Shown: positions 27,709 through 38,978, counted from the stretch's first letter. The stretch: 64,000 bases of DNA from Natrinema mahii (GCA_000690595.2 JHUT02000008.1:62001-126000), one strand, 5' to 3'. The notes: generated by a model from the letters alone, not told the origin. Numbers and translations are program-made.

Positions 27709-28059
27709 GGCTGTCGGTTTCGGGTGGGAACCACGGCGTGAAAAACACGACGAACCGGTCGCGCTGGCGGCGGCCCGATAGTGTCGTCGCTCTTGAACGC
27801 CGATTCGCACCCGAACCGCAAAACAGCGTTGCGATCGGTGTGAAAATCCTTTCAACAGCGACCATAGCCGATGGCACGGTTGGGGACGCGACCGGCGATG
27901 GGGTCGCCGCCGGACCTGTCGCGACCAGTGACTCTTTGCGCGGGGCGACCATACGAGCGGTATGGACGGACTGGGAACATATAGCATGGGGGCGATCGGC
28001 GGCGCTCGTGTCGGATGGCCGACCGTCCGGCATCGGTGCGACGGGGAGACGGGATCGCG

Positions 28060-28677
28060 ATGAACCGCCGGCACCTGCTCGCGACGACCGCGACGACGGC
28101 GCTGGTCGGCTGTCTCAGCGGACCCGACGACGAGGGCGACGGCGAGGACGACGACGCACCGACCGAGCCCCCCTTCGAGATCGCCACGCTCGACGCGCCG
28201 GGCAGCGAGAGTGGGGCGATCACGGTACCCGACTCGAGCCGGCCGCTCCTCTGTAACTTCACCCGGACCGAGTGTCCGACCAGCCGGGGGTTTCTCTCGA
28301 CGCTCGCCGAGGCCGCGTCCCGGCTCGAGGGCGGGGGGTACGCCGTCGGCGGGGCGGATCCGGACGTGCGATTCCTCTCCGTGACCGACGGGACCAGCGG
28401 CCCTTCGCCGACCGACGACGAACTGGCCGCCTGGTTCGAGGCGAACGGGGGGAACTGGTGGCTGGGCCGTGACGAGCCCGGGACCTGCTACGACTACTAC
28501 GGCATCGACGGCTATCCGACGACGATCCTCGTCGGCAGTACGGGGACGGTCCACTGGCGCAACCGCGGCAGGAGTTCACCCGGCACCGTCACCGCGACCG
28601 TCCGTGACGTCCTCGAGGCGGATGTCGGCGGCTCGGACGGCGGTAACGAAAGCGCGGGCAACCGGACCGACAGCTGA
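28060..28677 (+). CDS. TlpA-like thioredoxin-fold lipoprotein with CPTS active site
   Basis: The 205-residue protein starts at ATG 28060 with RRHLLATTATTALVGC, a haloarchaeal lipobox with the lipid Cys at residue 18. An acidic linker precedes the thioredoxin domain. Where its paralogue at 29534 has C-G-K-C, this protein has C72-P-T-S75, so the resolving Cys is lost. Extra Cys residues are C65 and one just before YYGIDGYPTT, the cis-Pro loop. It could be a monothiol reductase, an isomerase, or use an alternative disulfide. Its 5' third was duplicated to the left. Confidence 0.85.
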   Translation: MNRRHLLATTATTALVGCLSGPDDEGDGEDDDAPTEPPFEIATLDAPGSESGAITVPDSSRPLLCNFTRTECPTSRGFLSTLAEAASRLEGGGYAVGGADPDVRFLSVTDGTSGPSPTDDELAAWFEANGGNWWLGRDEPGTCYDYYGIDGYPTTILVGSTGTVHWRNRGRSSPGTVTATVRDVLEADVGGSDGGNESAGNRTDS

Positions 28678-28737
28678 TCGCCGCTCGCTCGGACTCCCGT
28701 CGGTCGCGCCGAACCACTCGAGCGGTCGATTCCCGCG

Positions 28738-29361
28738 TTACGGCTCGAGTCCGTCGTCCGGGACGAGCGGATACGACTGCGTCCCGCCGCTCGAGCGCCT
28801 TGCGACCAGCGTCGCGACCGCGACCGGCTCCCCGTCGTCGGTCGGTCGCCGGCGCTCCGTGTACGAGAGGACCGTCAGGTCCAGACACGCCCGGAGCAGG
28901 TCGTTCGAGCGATATCGGTGACGGTCGGTCGAGGGGCCCGCGACCGGGTCGCTCGAGCGGAGGTGGTGTTCGTAGACGAGGACGCCGCCGGGCGCGAGCG
29001 CGTCCTTGAGCGCCGGCAGGTACTCGAGGGCGGCGAAGTAGCTCACGACGACGAGGTCGTAGGTCGCCGGTTCCGGTTCGAACTCGGCCACGTTGGTCCG
29101 GATCCAGTCGACCGCGAGGCCGCGTTCGGCGGCCCGCTCGCGCGCCGTCGCGATTGCCTCGTCGGAGACGTCGACCGCGTCGACGTCGTAGCCGTGGGCG
29201 GCCAGAAAGAGCGCGTTCCGGCCGGTTCCGGTCGCTACGTCCAGCGCGCGGCCGTCGGGAAGCGTTTCGATCCGGCGCTCGAGGACCGGTACCGGATCGT
29301 CGTGGGGCTCGCGATCCCCGTCTTCGTACCGCTCGTTCCAGCGCTCGCGGTCGTCGTTCAC
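28738..29361 (-). CDS. Class I SAM-dependent methyltransferase (TehB/UbiE-like)
   Basis: The 207-residue protein has the SAM motif I RALDVATGTGRNALFLAAHG, continuing YDVDAVDVSDEAI with the acidic residue that binds the ribose. YDLVVVSYFAALEYLPALKD is the post-motif region. YEHHLRSSDPV near the C-terminus is the tellurite-resistance-like pattern. It methylates a small molecule in the cytoplasm, target unknown. It lies between two tlpA-type genes on the opposite strand. Confidence 0.83.
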   Translation of the reverse strand: MNDDRERWNERYEDGDREPHDDPVPVLERRIETLPDGRALDVATGTGRNALFLAAHGYDVDAVDVSDEAIATARERAAERGLAVDWIRTNVAEFEPEPATYDLVVVSYFAALEYLPALKDALAPGGVLVYEHHLRSSDPVAGPSTDRHRYRSNDLLRACLDLTVLSYTERRRPTDDGEPVAVATLVARRSSGGTQSYPLVPDDGLEP

Positions 29362-29462
29362 GACCGTCCCGACGACCGGGAGTGCCTTAGTCCGTGTCCC
29401 CGCCGGTGCGTTCGACGTGCGGACCAGTGTCCTTTTTTCCTCTTCGGCCCGTATTATGGCGT

Positions 29463-29537
29463 ATGAGTGACGCTCGGACCCGACCGGCCAGTGTCATCGG
29501 CTCCCCAGTCCACATCGCGGTGGTGAACCAGCGATGA
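29463..29537 (+). CDS. Possible 24-residue leader ORF overlapping tlpA paralogue
   Basis: ATG 29463 reads MSDARTRPASVIGSPVHIAV, then VNQR and a stop that overlaps the next ATG as ATGA. The 4-nt overlap is the same coupling seen in true operons nearby. There is no homology to call on. It may be a translated leader or chance. Confidence 0.3.
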   Translation: MSDARTRPASVIGSPVHIAVVNQR

Positions 29538-30148
29538 GACGGCGAGAGCTGCTCGCTGGCGCCGGGAGCGTCGGCATCCTCGCGGCCGGGACCGGGATCG
29601 TTCTCGGCGGACTTCCGTCGTTCGGCGAGGAACCGGCAGCCGACACGGACGACGACGAGGGCTCCGAGTGGCCGATCGAACTCGAGACGATCGACGCTCG
29701 CGGTAGCGACGGCGGAACGGTGACGGTTCCCAACGACGGGCTCACGCTCGTCGAGTTCTTCGCAACGGGCTGTGGCAAGTGCCAGGCACAGATGCCGCGC
29801 CTCGCCGAGGCCCGCTCACGGCTCGTCGACGACTACGGGGACGATCTCACGGTTCTCTCGGTCACCTACCAGTCGGCGGATACCATGCCGGACGACGAAC
29901 TCCGTACCTGGTGGCGAAACCACGACGGGAACTGGTACGTCGGCCGCGACACCACGTCGTCGCTGGCGGCACACTACGGTATCTTCGGCTATCCGGTGAC
30001 GATCATTGTCGACGACACGGGCGAGAAACGCTGGGAGAAAAGCGGGCTCGGATCCAGCGACGACATCGTTCGGGCGGTCGAGGACGCGTTCGAGTCGTTC
30101 GACGGGAGCAACGACGGGACCGAGACCAACGAATCCGCGACGGCCTGA
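29534..30148 (+). CDS. TlpA-family thiol-disulfide oxidoreductase
   Basis: The 204-residue protein begins with a Tat-like signal or anchor (MRRRELLAGAGSVGILAAG), then an acidic linker and a thioredoxin domain. The redox motif is ATGCGKCQAQMP with C80 and C83 both present. The cis-Pro loop is YGIFGYPVTIIVDD. It would reduce or form disulfides on the outer face of the membrane. It is a paralogue of the CPTS protein at 28060. The two share the sequence pattern DDELxxWxxxNGGNWxxGRD around the middle. Confidence 0.88.
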   Translation: MRRRELLAGAGSVGILAAGTGIVLGGLPSFGEEPAADTDDDEGSEWPIELETIDARGSDGGTVTVPNDGLTLVEFFATGCGKCQAQMPRLAEARSRLVDDYGDDLTVLSVTYQSADTMPDDELRTWWRNHDGNWYVGRDTTSSLAAHYGIFGYPVTIIVDDTGEKRWEKSGLGSSDDIVRAVEDAFESFDGSNDGTETNESATA

Positions 30149-30289
30149 TCGGCCGCCGTCGGGTCGAACGTGACTCTTCTCACGCCGGCCGGCTCGTTCT
30201 CGCCGCCTCGCCCCGGATTCGAGATGCCGAACCGGTGGGGACCGCCGCCGACGAGACCGACTCAACGGAAGACTCGTCGTGACGGCCGG

Positions 30290-33200
30290 TCAGGCCTTCG
30301 CCTGCCAGCTGCGGATGCGCTCGGCGCTGACGCCCTCGACGTCGTCCGCGACCGCGTCGGGGTCGGCCTCGGTCAGGTCCTCGAGGTCTTCGATCCCCGC
30401 GGCGGCGAGTTTCTCGACGGTCTTGGCTCCGACGCCGTCCAGCGCCTCGAGGTCCGAGCCGGAGTCGCTCTCGCGGGCCTGGAACTCCTGATAGTTACAG
30501 ATCGGACAGCCCAGTTCCCAGGGCTCGTCGCCGCTGTGGACGACGAGTTCGGGCAGGTCGTGGTCGTCGCAGTACTCGTCGGTGACCTCGATCTCGCCGC
30601 GGCGGGGCAGCGGCAGCGAGTACTCGCAGTCGGGATAGCGAGTACAGCCGACGAGTCGCGAGCCGTTCTGGAGCGTCTTGATCGCGAGTTCGCCCCCGTG
30701 TTCCTCGCCGCACTCGGGACAGTCACCCAGCACCGGCCCTTCGCCGGCGTCCTCGGCCTTGCAGAGCGGGCAGCCGTGGACGAACGTCTGCCGGCCCGCG
30801 AGCATCTTGACCTCGTTGAGCCCGTGTTTCTCGCACTCCTCCTCGAGGATCAGCGGCTTGCCCGTCGAGGGCAGCGGCAGGGTGTACTCGCAGTCGGGGT
30901 AGCCGTCACAGCCGATGAAATACGAGCCGTGGCGGCTCCGCCGGACGAGCAGGTCCTCGCCACACTCCGGACAGGGACCGAGTCGCTTGTCGTCTTTCAG
31001 TGACTTCCGGAGGTGGTCGCCGATCTCCTCGCGCGACTCGGCGAGGTTCTCGAAGATCTCCTCGAGCATCTCGCGCGATTCGTCGGTCACGTCGTCGAGC
31101 GTCGCCTCGCCGTTCGCGATGGCGTCCATGTCGGCCTCGAGCTGGGCCGTCATCTCCTCGCTGACGACGCGGTCGGCGTAGTTCTCGGCCGCGTCGACGA
31201 CGGCCATCGCGAGCTTGGTCGGGCGCGGCGGATCGCTCTCGATGTAGCCCCGGTCGTAAAGCTTCTCGAGGGTGTTGTGACGGGTGGAGTTGTGAACGAC
31301 CGCCCCGCTTTGTACGGCGAAGTTCGGTGCGTCCTCGTCTATCGTGAGATCGTACACGTAGCCGTCGTACTCGCGTTCCTCGACGTCGATCACCTCGGTG
31401 GCGGATGGATGGCCCAGCACGGCCGCGTAGATCGTGTCGTCGAACTCGGTGGCGGCGTATCGAATCGTCCGCAGCCCGTCGGTCGATCGATTACTTCCCT
31501 CGACGCGCTTTTCGAGGTAGCCGTCGTCGCGTAGCGATCGGATGTGTGCGTTCACGCGTCCTCGAGACACGCCCAACTGTGCCGCGAGTTCGTCGGACGT
31601 TTTCGGCTCGGTCGACGTGACCTCGAGTATCCGGGCCTTGTGTTGGGTCACATCGTACTCCTGCAGCGCATCGAGACCGCGATAGAACTTCTCGGCGGCG
31701 GCGATCGGAACGACGTCGAGGAATCGTTCGAGGTCCTCGCGGCCACGGACGTAGAGCTTGTGCTGGCTCGGGGCCAGCTTCGAGTCGATCCCGTGGTGGC
31801 GAAGCATCTCCCCTACCGCCTCGAGCAGTTCGTGATCGGTGTTCGAAATGAAGCATTTCCGGTCGCGGGAGATGTGGCCCTCGTCGTCGAACAGCGCGCC
31901 GATGAACGTCGGCTCGAGCGGTTCTGGAACGACCGGCCGTCCGTCTTCGCTTATTGACTCGAGGACGAACCGTAGCATTCGGCCCGCGGCTGACGGGAGA
32001 TGTACCTGATACCGTGTCTTGTGGTGGTCTTTCCGTCCGTCCTGCTCGACGATCGTCGGTTCGATCCCAAACAGCGTCTGCACGTCGTTCGCGAACCGAT
32101 CGACGAGACGGCGGTCGGTGTTGTGATACCGTACGTCGACGACGTTTTCGTCCTCGTCGACGTGCATCGATCCGTCGCCCAGTAGACCGCCAAGGACGCG
32201 AGCGAGCGTCGGATCCCAGCGTAGCGGGAACGGATTCTCGACGGTCCGATCGTAGTTCAGGCCGTGGAGCTTCGCCGGACGGATCTCGAGTTCGCCGAGG
32301 ATCCATACCGGAACGTCGCGCTTACCGTTCTCGTAGTCGCTGATCGCCGGCCGATCGGCGTCGACTCGGTCGGCGAGATCGTACTGGGTCTCGTTTCGGG
32401 CCGACCGGTAGTCAGCGAGCCGGTCACCGCAGTCGACACCGTATAGTTTCGACGACTTGTTACACGATGTAGCGAACTCGGACCAGGTCGCAACGACGTC
32501 GTCCCCGTCATAGTCGACGGTGTTCGTGGGTCGTGTCGACAGCAGTCGGTTACCCGCAGCGACGTCGGCAGCGGGGACGATCTCGAACCCGTCGTCCGTA
32601 CGCAGATACATTGGGTGGTCGGATGTCACCGAGAGCGATCCGGTCTCGGTCGTGATCCGCAGGACGCTCTCGTCGTCCTCGAGCGGACGCTGGCTCACTA
32701 GCGTCTGCTCTCGTTCGGTCACGCGCTCGGTGGCCTCGTCGACTGAAAGCGAAGTCGGCCCGCGCTCGTTGATCGCGATTTCGGTATCGCCGTCAGCCAT
32801 CACGACTGCGCCGTCGTCGAACAGCTCCGACACCGGTGCCCGGACGACATCGCCGTCGGTATCGCGGTGAAGGACGTCGGTTTCGGCTGTCAGGCACTTC
32901 GTTCCGATCCCCATATCCTCCATCGTCTCGATGAGCCGCGACTGGCCGTATCGACGCGGCGGCTGGGTCTGTTTGGCCTCGAGTTCGACGTCGGAGAGCG
33001 CCAGTTCCTCGCCCTCGTCGACGTCGGGGACGAAGTTCTCCGTCGTCGAGAAGTAGGGGTAGACGTCGTGGTAGCCGGGCTCGACCAGCCGTTTGCCGTT
33101 GGCCTTCAGTCGATAGTCGTCAACCGCGGCGACGACCTTGAGGTGTTCCCACTTCGCGGCGTCGGCGACGGTCGCGTAGAACCGCCGCACGACGAGTTCG

Positions 33201-34429
33201 AAGACCTCCCACTCGTCGTCGGAGACGTCGCCGCGGGAGGGAATCTCGCCCGTCGGGTGGATCGGCGGGTGGTCGGTCGTCTCCTCGTCGCCTTCCGTCG
33301 GGGTGATCTCGTCGGCCTCGAGCAGCGATTCGGCCGAGTCGCCCAGCGTCGAGTGCCCGGTGAACTCGTCTAACAGTTCCTCGGGGTCGAGGTCGTCGGG
33401 GTAGACGGTGTTGTCGGTCCGCGGGTACGTGATGTAGCCGGCGGTGTAGAGGTCCTCGGCGATCGACATCGCGCGCTTGGCCGAGTAGCCGATGGCACCC
33501 GCAGCGCGGATGAACTGGGTGGTGTTGAACGGCTCCGGGGGCGTGTCGGTGCGGGTCCGGCGGTTGACATCGACGACGGTCGCGCTCTCGCGATCGGCCA
33601 GCGTCTCGTAAACCTCGTCCGCGACGTCTTCCTCCCAGACGCGTTCGGCCTCGTTGCCGTCCTCGTCGCGGTAAAAGTACTGGGACTCGAAGCTCGTCTC
33701 GTCGTCTCGCGGTTCCTCACCGCTCGACGTCTCCGAGGCGCGTTGCGCCTCGCTCTTTCGTAAGTCCGCGAACAGCTCCCAGTAGTCCTCGGGATCGAAC
33801 GCCTCGATTTCGCGCTCGCGGTCGACGATCAGCTTCAGCGTCGGCGACTGGACCCGGCCGACGGAGATGAAGTCGTCGCCCAGTTGGCCCGCCGACAGGG
33901 AGAGAAAGCGCGTGAGCGCGGCCCCCCAGATCAGGTCGATGATCTGGCGGGCCTCGCCGGCGGCCGCCAGGTCGAAGTCGAGGTCGTCGGGCTCGTCGAA
34001 GGCGTTCTGGACCTCGTTTTCGGTGATCGAGGAGAACCGCACCCGACGAATGGGAACGTCCTCGTCGACCTCCCGGACGATGTCGTAGGCCTCCTTGCCG
34101 ATCAGTTCGCCCTCGCGGTCGTAGTCGGTCGCGATCGTCACGCGCTCTGCCCGCCGCGTGAGCAGCCGCAGCGTCGCGACGATGTTCTCCTTCGTCGCCG
34201 TCTTCTCGACGTCGGCGTCGATCAGTTCGACCGGCTCGACGTCGCGCCAGTCCGAGTACTCCGACGGGAAGTCGACGCCGACGACGTGGCCCGACAGCCC
34301 CACACAGCGCTTGCCGCCCCACTCGTAGACGTTGACGCCGTTCTCCCGGCTCGAGTCGTAGGTCCCACCGGAGAGGATGTCGGCGATCCGGCGGGCCGCG
34401 TTGTCCTTCTCGGTGATTATCAGCTCCAC
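30290..34429 (-). CDS. topA: DNA topoisomerase I (type IA) containing an intein
   Basis: The precursor has 1379 residues; removing the 536-residue intein gives 843, normal for haloarchaeal topoisomerase I. The TOPRIM domain starts MELIITEKDNAARRIADIL with the metal motif TDYDREGELIG. The catalytic tyrosine is Y335 in AGYITYPRTDN. After the intein the core resumes STRHNTLEKLYDRGYIES. The C-terminus has Cys4-type zinc ribbons (CPECGEDLLVRRS, GCDGYPDCEY and a second similar set). It ends in a helix-hairpin-helix, ALDGVGAKTVEKLAAAGIED. It relaxes negative supercoils by single-strand passage. The intein lies in the conserved GIGTK-STRHN motif, so splicing is needed for activity. Confidence 0.95.
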   Translation of the reverse strand: MELIITEKDNAARRIADILSGGTYDSSRENGVNVYEWGGKRCVGLSGHVVGVDFPSEYSDWRDVEPVELIDADVEKTATKENIVATLRLLTRRAERVTIATDYDREGELIGKEAYDIVREVDEDVPIRRVRFSSITENEVQNAFDEPDDLDFDLAAAGEARQIIDLIWGAALTRFLSLSAGQLGDDFISVGRVQSPTLKLIVDREREIEAFDPEDYWELFADLRKSEAQRASETSSGEEPRDDETSFESQYFYRDEDGNEAERVWEEDVADEVYETLADRESATVVDVNRRTRTDTPPEPFNTTQFIRAAGAIGYSAKRAMSIAEDLYTAGYITYPRTDNTVYPDDLDPEELLDEFTGHSTLGDSAESLLEADEITPTEGDEETTDHPPIHPTGEIPSRGDVSDDEWEVFELVVRRFYATVADAAKWEHLKVVAAVDDYRLKANGKRLVEPGYHDVYPYFSTTENFVPDVDEGEELALSDVELEAKQTQPPRRYGQSRLIETMEDMGIGTKCLTAETDVLHRDTDGDVVRAPVSELFDDGAVVMADGDTEIAINERGPTSLSVDEATERVTEREQTLVSQRPLEDDESVLRITTETGSLSVTSDHPMYLRTDDGFEIVPAADVAAGNRLLSTRPTNTVDYDGDDVVATWSEFATSCNKSSKLYGVDCGDRLADYRSARNETQYDLADRVDADRPAISDYENGKRDVPVWILGELEIRPAKLHGLNYDRTVENPFPLRWDPTLARVLGGLLGDGSMHVDEDENVVDVRYHNTDRRLVDRFANDVQTLFGIEPTIVEQDGRKDHHKTRYQVHLPSAAGRMLRFVLESISEDGRPVVPEPLEPTFIGALFDDEGHISRDRKCFISNTDHELLEAVGEMLRHHGIDSKLAPSQHKLYVRGREDLERFLDVVPIAAAEKFYRGLDALQEYDVTQHKARILEVTSTEPKTSDELAAQLGVSRGRVNAHIRSLRDDGYLEKRVEGSNRSTDGLRTIRYAATEFDDTIYAAVLGHPSATEVIDVEEREYDGYVYDLTIDEDAPNFAVQSGAVVHNSTRHNTLEKLYDRGYIESDPPRPTKLAMAVVDAAENYADRVVSEEMTAQLEADMDAIANGEATLDDVTDESREMLEEIFENLAESREEIGDHLRKSLKDDKRLGPCPECGEDLLVRRSRHGSYFIGCDGYPDCEYTLPLPSTGKPLILEEECEKHGLNEVKMLAGRQTFVHGCPLCKAEDAGEGPVLGDCPECGEEHGGELAIKTLQNGSRLVGCTRYPDCEYSLPLPRRGEIEVTDEYCDDHDLPELVVHSGDEPWELGCPICNYQEFQARESDSGSDLEALDGVGAKTVEKLAAAGIEDLEDLTEADPDAVADDVEGVSAERIRSWQAKA
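31289..32896 (-). other. TopA intein with LAGLIDADG homing endonuclease and two HTH domains
   Basis: The intein spans 536 residues, from Cys512 (GIGTK then CLTAETDVLH) to Asn1047 (SGAVVHN then STRHN). Splicing residues are all present: Cys1, the TxxH block SVTSDHPMYL, the penultimate His and final Asn, and Ser+1. The endonuclease has both LAGLIDADG helices, ARVLGGLLGDGSMHVDE and FIGALFDDEGHISRD. Two extra DNA-binding segments flank it. One is an XRE-like HTH before it (NETQYDLADRVDADRPAISD), the other a winged-helix after it (TSDELAAQLGVSRGRVNAHI). The element appears fully active for both splicing and homing. Confidence 0.93.
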
Positions 34430-34723
34430 CGCGGCTCACCTCCGGCTCGGCCGTCCGGTCGCGCTCGTCGCGGACGAGTGTCGGTCATCGTCGCTCGGTA
34501 CGACTGAAGATCTGATAACGCTTTCGCCGAAAACCGGGAGACAGCGCGGGTGTGCGTGCGGTCGGGCGTCGCGCAGGCGCGTGAGGATAAAATGCGCGGC
34601 GCACCGGCAGCGGGGGCGGCTCACTCGAGCGCGCGAGCGAATATCATGTGGTGTGGTACCGGATGTGTTATACCCGCTCGAGCCGTAGAGGAGATCGCGT
34701 ATCCTCACACGGAGAACAACAGA

Positions 34724-34948
34724 ATGGAACACCCCCTCAGTAAATTCGGATACACGTGGCGCTTCGTCGGCAGCGCACTCGTCGCATTTGTCTTCATCGC
34801 CTCGTTCGTCGGTCTCGTCTCGATCGGAGTCGCCCTTGCCGTGGTTCTGATCGTCGCCGTTCCGGTGGCCCTCTCGACCGGTACTCGTCGGCGGCGCATC
34901 GTTACCCGGTTGTCCTCCCGCGCGCCCGGGCGGAGACGGGGTAGATAG
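34724..34948 (+). CDS. Small two-helix membrane protein
   Basis: The 74-residue protein starts at ATG 34724 (MEHPLSKFGYTWRFVGS). Two hydrophobic segments follow, VGSALVAFVFIASFVGLVSI and GVALAVVLIVAVPVAL. It ends with a very basic tail (TRRRRIVTRLSSRAPGRRRG). A TATA-like TTATACC lies about 55 bp upstream. It is divergent from topA. Function unknown. Confidence 0.6.
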   Translation: MEHPLSKFGYTWRFVGSALVAFVFIASFVGLVSIGVALAVVLIVAVPVALSTGTRRRRIVTRLSSRAPGRRRGR

Positions 34949-35153
34949 CCGACATCCCGCTCGAGCGCCGAACTAACCGACTGACCGGATCGTCGATCCT
35001 CGAGCGGACGCGAAGTGATCGCGAAACGGACGAGTACCGTCGGCTCCGAAACCGGCAACGGCCCCCGTAAGTCGATCCCTTTTATTGTCCCTGGCTGGGA
35101 ATCACACACGATATCTCGTGGCAGCGACGGATCCCGAGCGAAAGCGCGTCGAC

Positions 35154-37704
<2,551 letters not shown>

Positions 37705-37716
37705 TCGCGGCCCCAC

Positions 37717-38481
37717 ATGGTCGAGCGCATCATCTGCTACCGAGCGCCCTCGACGGTGGCCGATGTCGACGCGGTCGCCGACTGGCTGGCCGCGCGGGTC
37801 GACGCCGACGTGACCGTCCGGGACCGCTTTCTCGAGGTCCACCGCACGGACGACCTCGCGGAGCGGTTCGCCGAGGCGCGGGTCCCCTCGCCGTACGAGC
37901 GCGAGACGGGTAACACGATGCTGGGGACGATCCGTTACGAAGAACGGGCCCTCGAGAACCCCGAACGCGAGGGCGGGGTCCTCTACGACGGCGTGCAGGT
38001 CCAGCGCGCGCTCAATGCCGCGCTGCCCGCGGACGAACGCGGCCTCGAGACGCTGCACGTGCCGATCCTCGATCGGGCGGTCGGGACCTGGGGCGACCAC
38101 GACGGCCGCTGGCACAAGCGCGTGAGCGTCCTCGGCCAGCCGGCGCTGGTCTCGGTACCCGGCCTCTACGAGGCGCCCGCAAAGCCCGAGTCCTACTACA
38201 AAGAAAAGCAACGCCACGCGCTGCTCTCGGGCGAGACGCCGCCCCGGGAGGTCCTCGAGAACCAGGTCGACGGCGAGTTCCTGATCGCGGACGACCCCCG
38301 GACCACCGACGCCCTGAAGGGGGCGGTGTTACAGGGGTATCACTACCTCGAGACCGGCGAGGCGTTTTGCGACCGCGAGGGCTGTCGCCTGTTCAACGCC
38401 CACTATCAGGCGGCCCTGCTCGCGGCCCAACTGCGCGAGCCAGCGTTCTGTGACGCCCACGCGCGACTGTACGGCGAGTGA
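37717..38481 (+). CDS. Conserved archaeal protein with C-terminal Cys/His cluster
   Basis: The 254-residue protein starts 12 bp after thi4 and is likely cotranscribed. Visible motifs are LGTIRYEERALENPEREGGV, then LHVPILDRAVGTWGDHDGRW. Near the end, AFCDREGCRLFNAHYQAAL and FCDAHARLYGE give Cys, Cys, His, Cys and His spaced like a metal site. The archaemetzincin-like or DUF6775 putative metallopeptidase group is a possibility from memory; a classical HExxH is not seen. Function unknown. Confidence 0.78.
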   Translation: MVERIICYRAPSTVADVDAVADWLAARVDADVTVRDRFLEVHRTDDLAERFAEARVPSPYERETGNTMLGTIRYEERALENPEREGGVLYDGVQVQRALNAALPADERGLETLHVPILDRAVGTWGDHDGRWHKRVSVLGQPALVSVPGLYEAPAKPESYYKEKQRHALLSGETPPREVLENQVDGEFLIADDPRTTDALKGAVLQGYHYLETGEAFCDREGCRLFNAHYQAALLAAQLREPAFCDAHARLYGE

Positions 38482-38567
38482 AATCGGTCGACTGCGTCGC
38501 CGTCTCGAGGTCGGGCGGAGCCGTAATCGGTACGTATTTTTGATCCAGTCCGCTTCGACAACGTACA

Positions 38568-38978
38568 ATGAGTGCGGAGTTTACTGTCGACGTTCCCGTT
38601 CGCTATCGCGATCTCGACCCGCTGAATCACGTCAATCACGCCGTCTACGCCAGCTACCTTGAGGCGGCCCGGACCGACTACCTCAGAGACGTCGCCGGAC
38701 TGCACTCCGAGGACATCTCCTTCGTCATCGCGAACCTCGAGATCTCCTACGAACGGCCGATCAGAATGGGCGACGAGCCGACGGTCGCGCTGTCCGTCTC
38801 GCGACTGGGCGAGACGAGCTGTACGATGCGCTATGAGATCCGAACCGACGGCGATATCGCGGCGACCGCCGAGACGACCATCGTCCACGTCGATCCCGAG
38901 ACGGAGCGGCCGAGCCCCATCCCGGACGGGATCGCAGACCGCATTCGGGCGTACGAGGGGCTCGAGGCCGCAGCGTAA
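38568..38978 (+). CDS. Acyl-CoA thioesterase, 4HBT hotdog fold
   Basis: The 136-residue protein has the YbgC/4HBT signature RYRDLDPLNHVNHAVYASYL, continuing EAARTDYL. In this group the Asp before the LNHVNH segment is the catalytic residue. The rest follows the hotdog pattern (SFVIANLEISYERPIRMGDE). It hydrolyses acyl-CoA thioesters in the cytoplasm. A TATA-like ATTTTTG lies about 30 bp upstream of the ATG. Confidence 0.88.
   Translation: MSAEFTVDVPVRYRDLDPLNHVNHAVYASYLEAARTDYLRDVAGLHSEDISFVIANLEISYERPIRMGDEPTVALSVSRLGETSCTMRYEIRTDGDIAATAETTIVHVDPETERPSPIPDGIADRIRAYEGLEAAA

Larger units (their letters stand above)
26334..28330. repeat. Right (intact) unit of the tandem duplication
   Basis: The unit begins at the junction CTCGAGG (26334-26340), where the tlpA remnant passes directly into the last codons of the HD gene. 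It ends at the equivalent CTCGAGG inside the intact tlpA (28324-28330). It carries the intact exported-protein gene, lysE and the 5' part of tlpA. Confidence 0.8.

Noticed and set aside
35085-35153. Upstream start for the MATE transporter
   Set aside because: The frame opens at TTG and the added residues are polar and unlike the family. ATG 35154 leads directly into the first helix.
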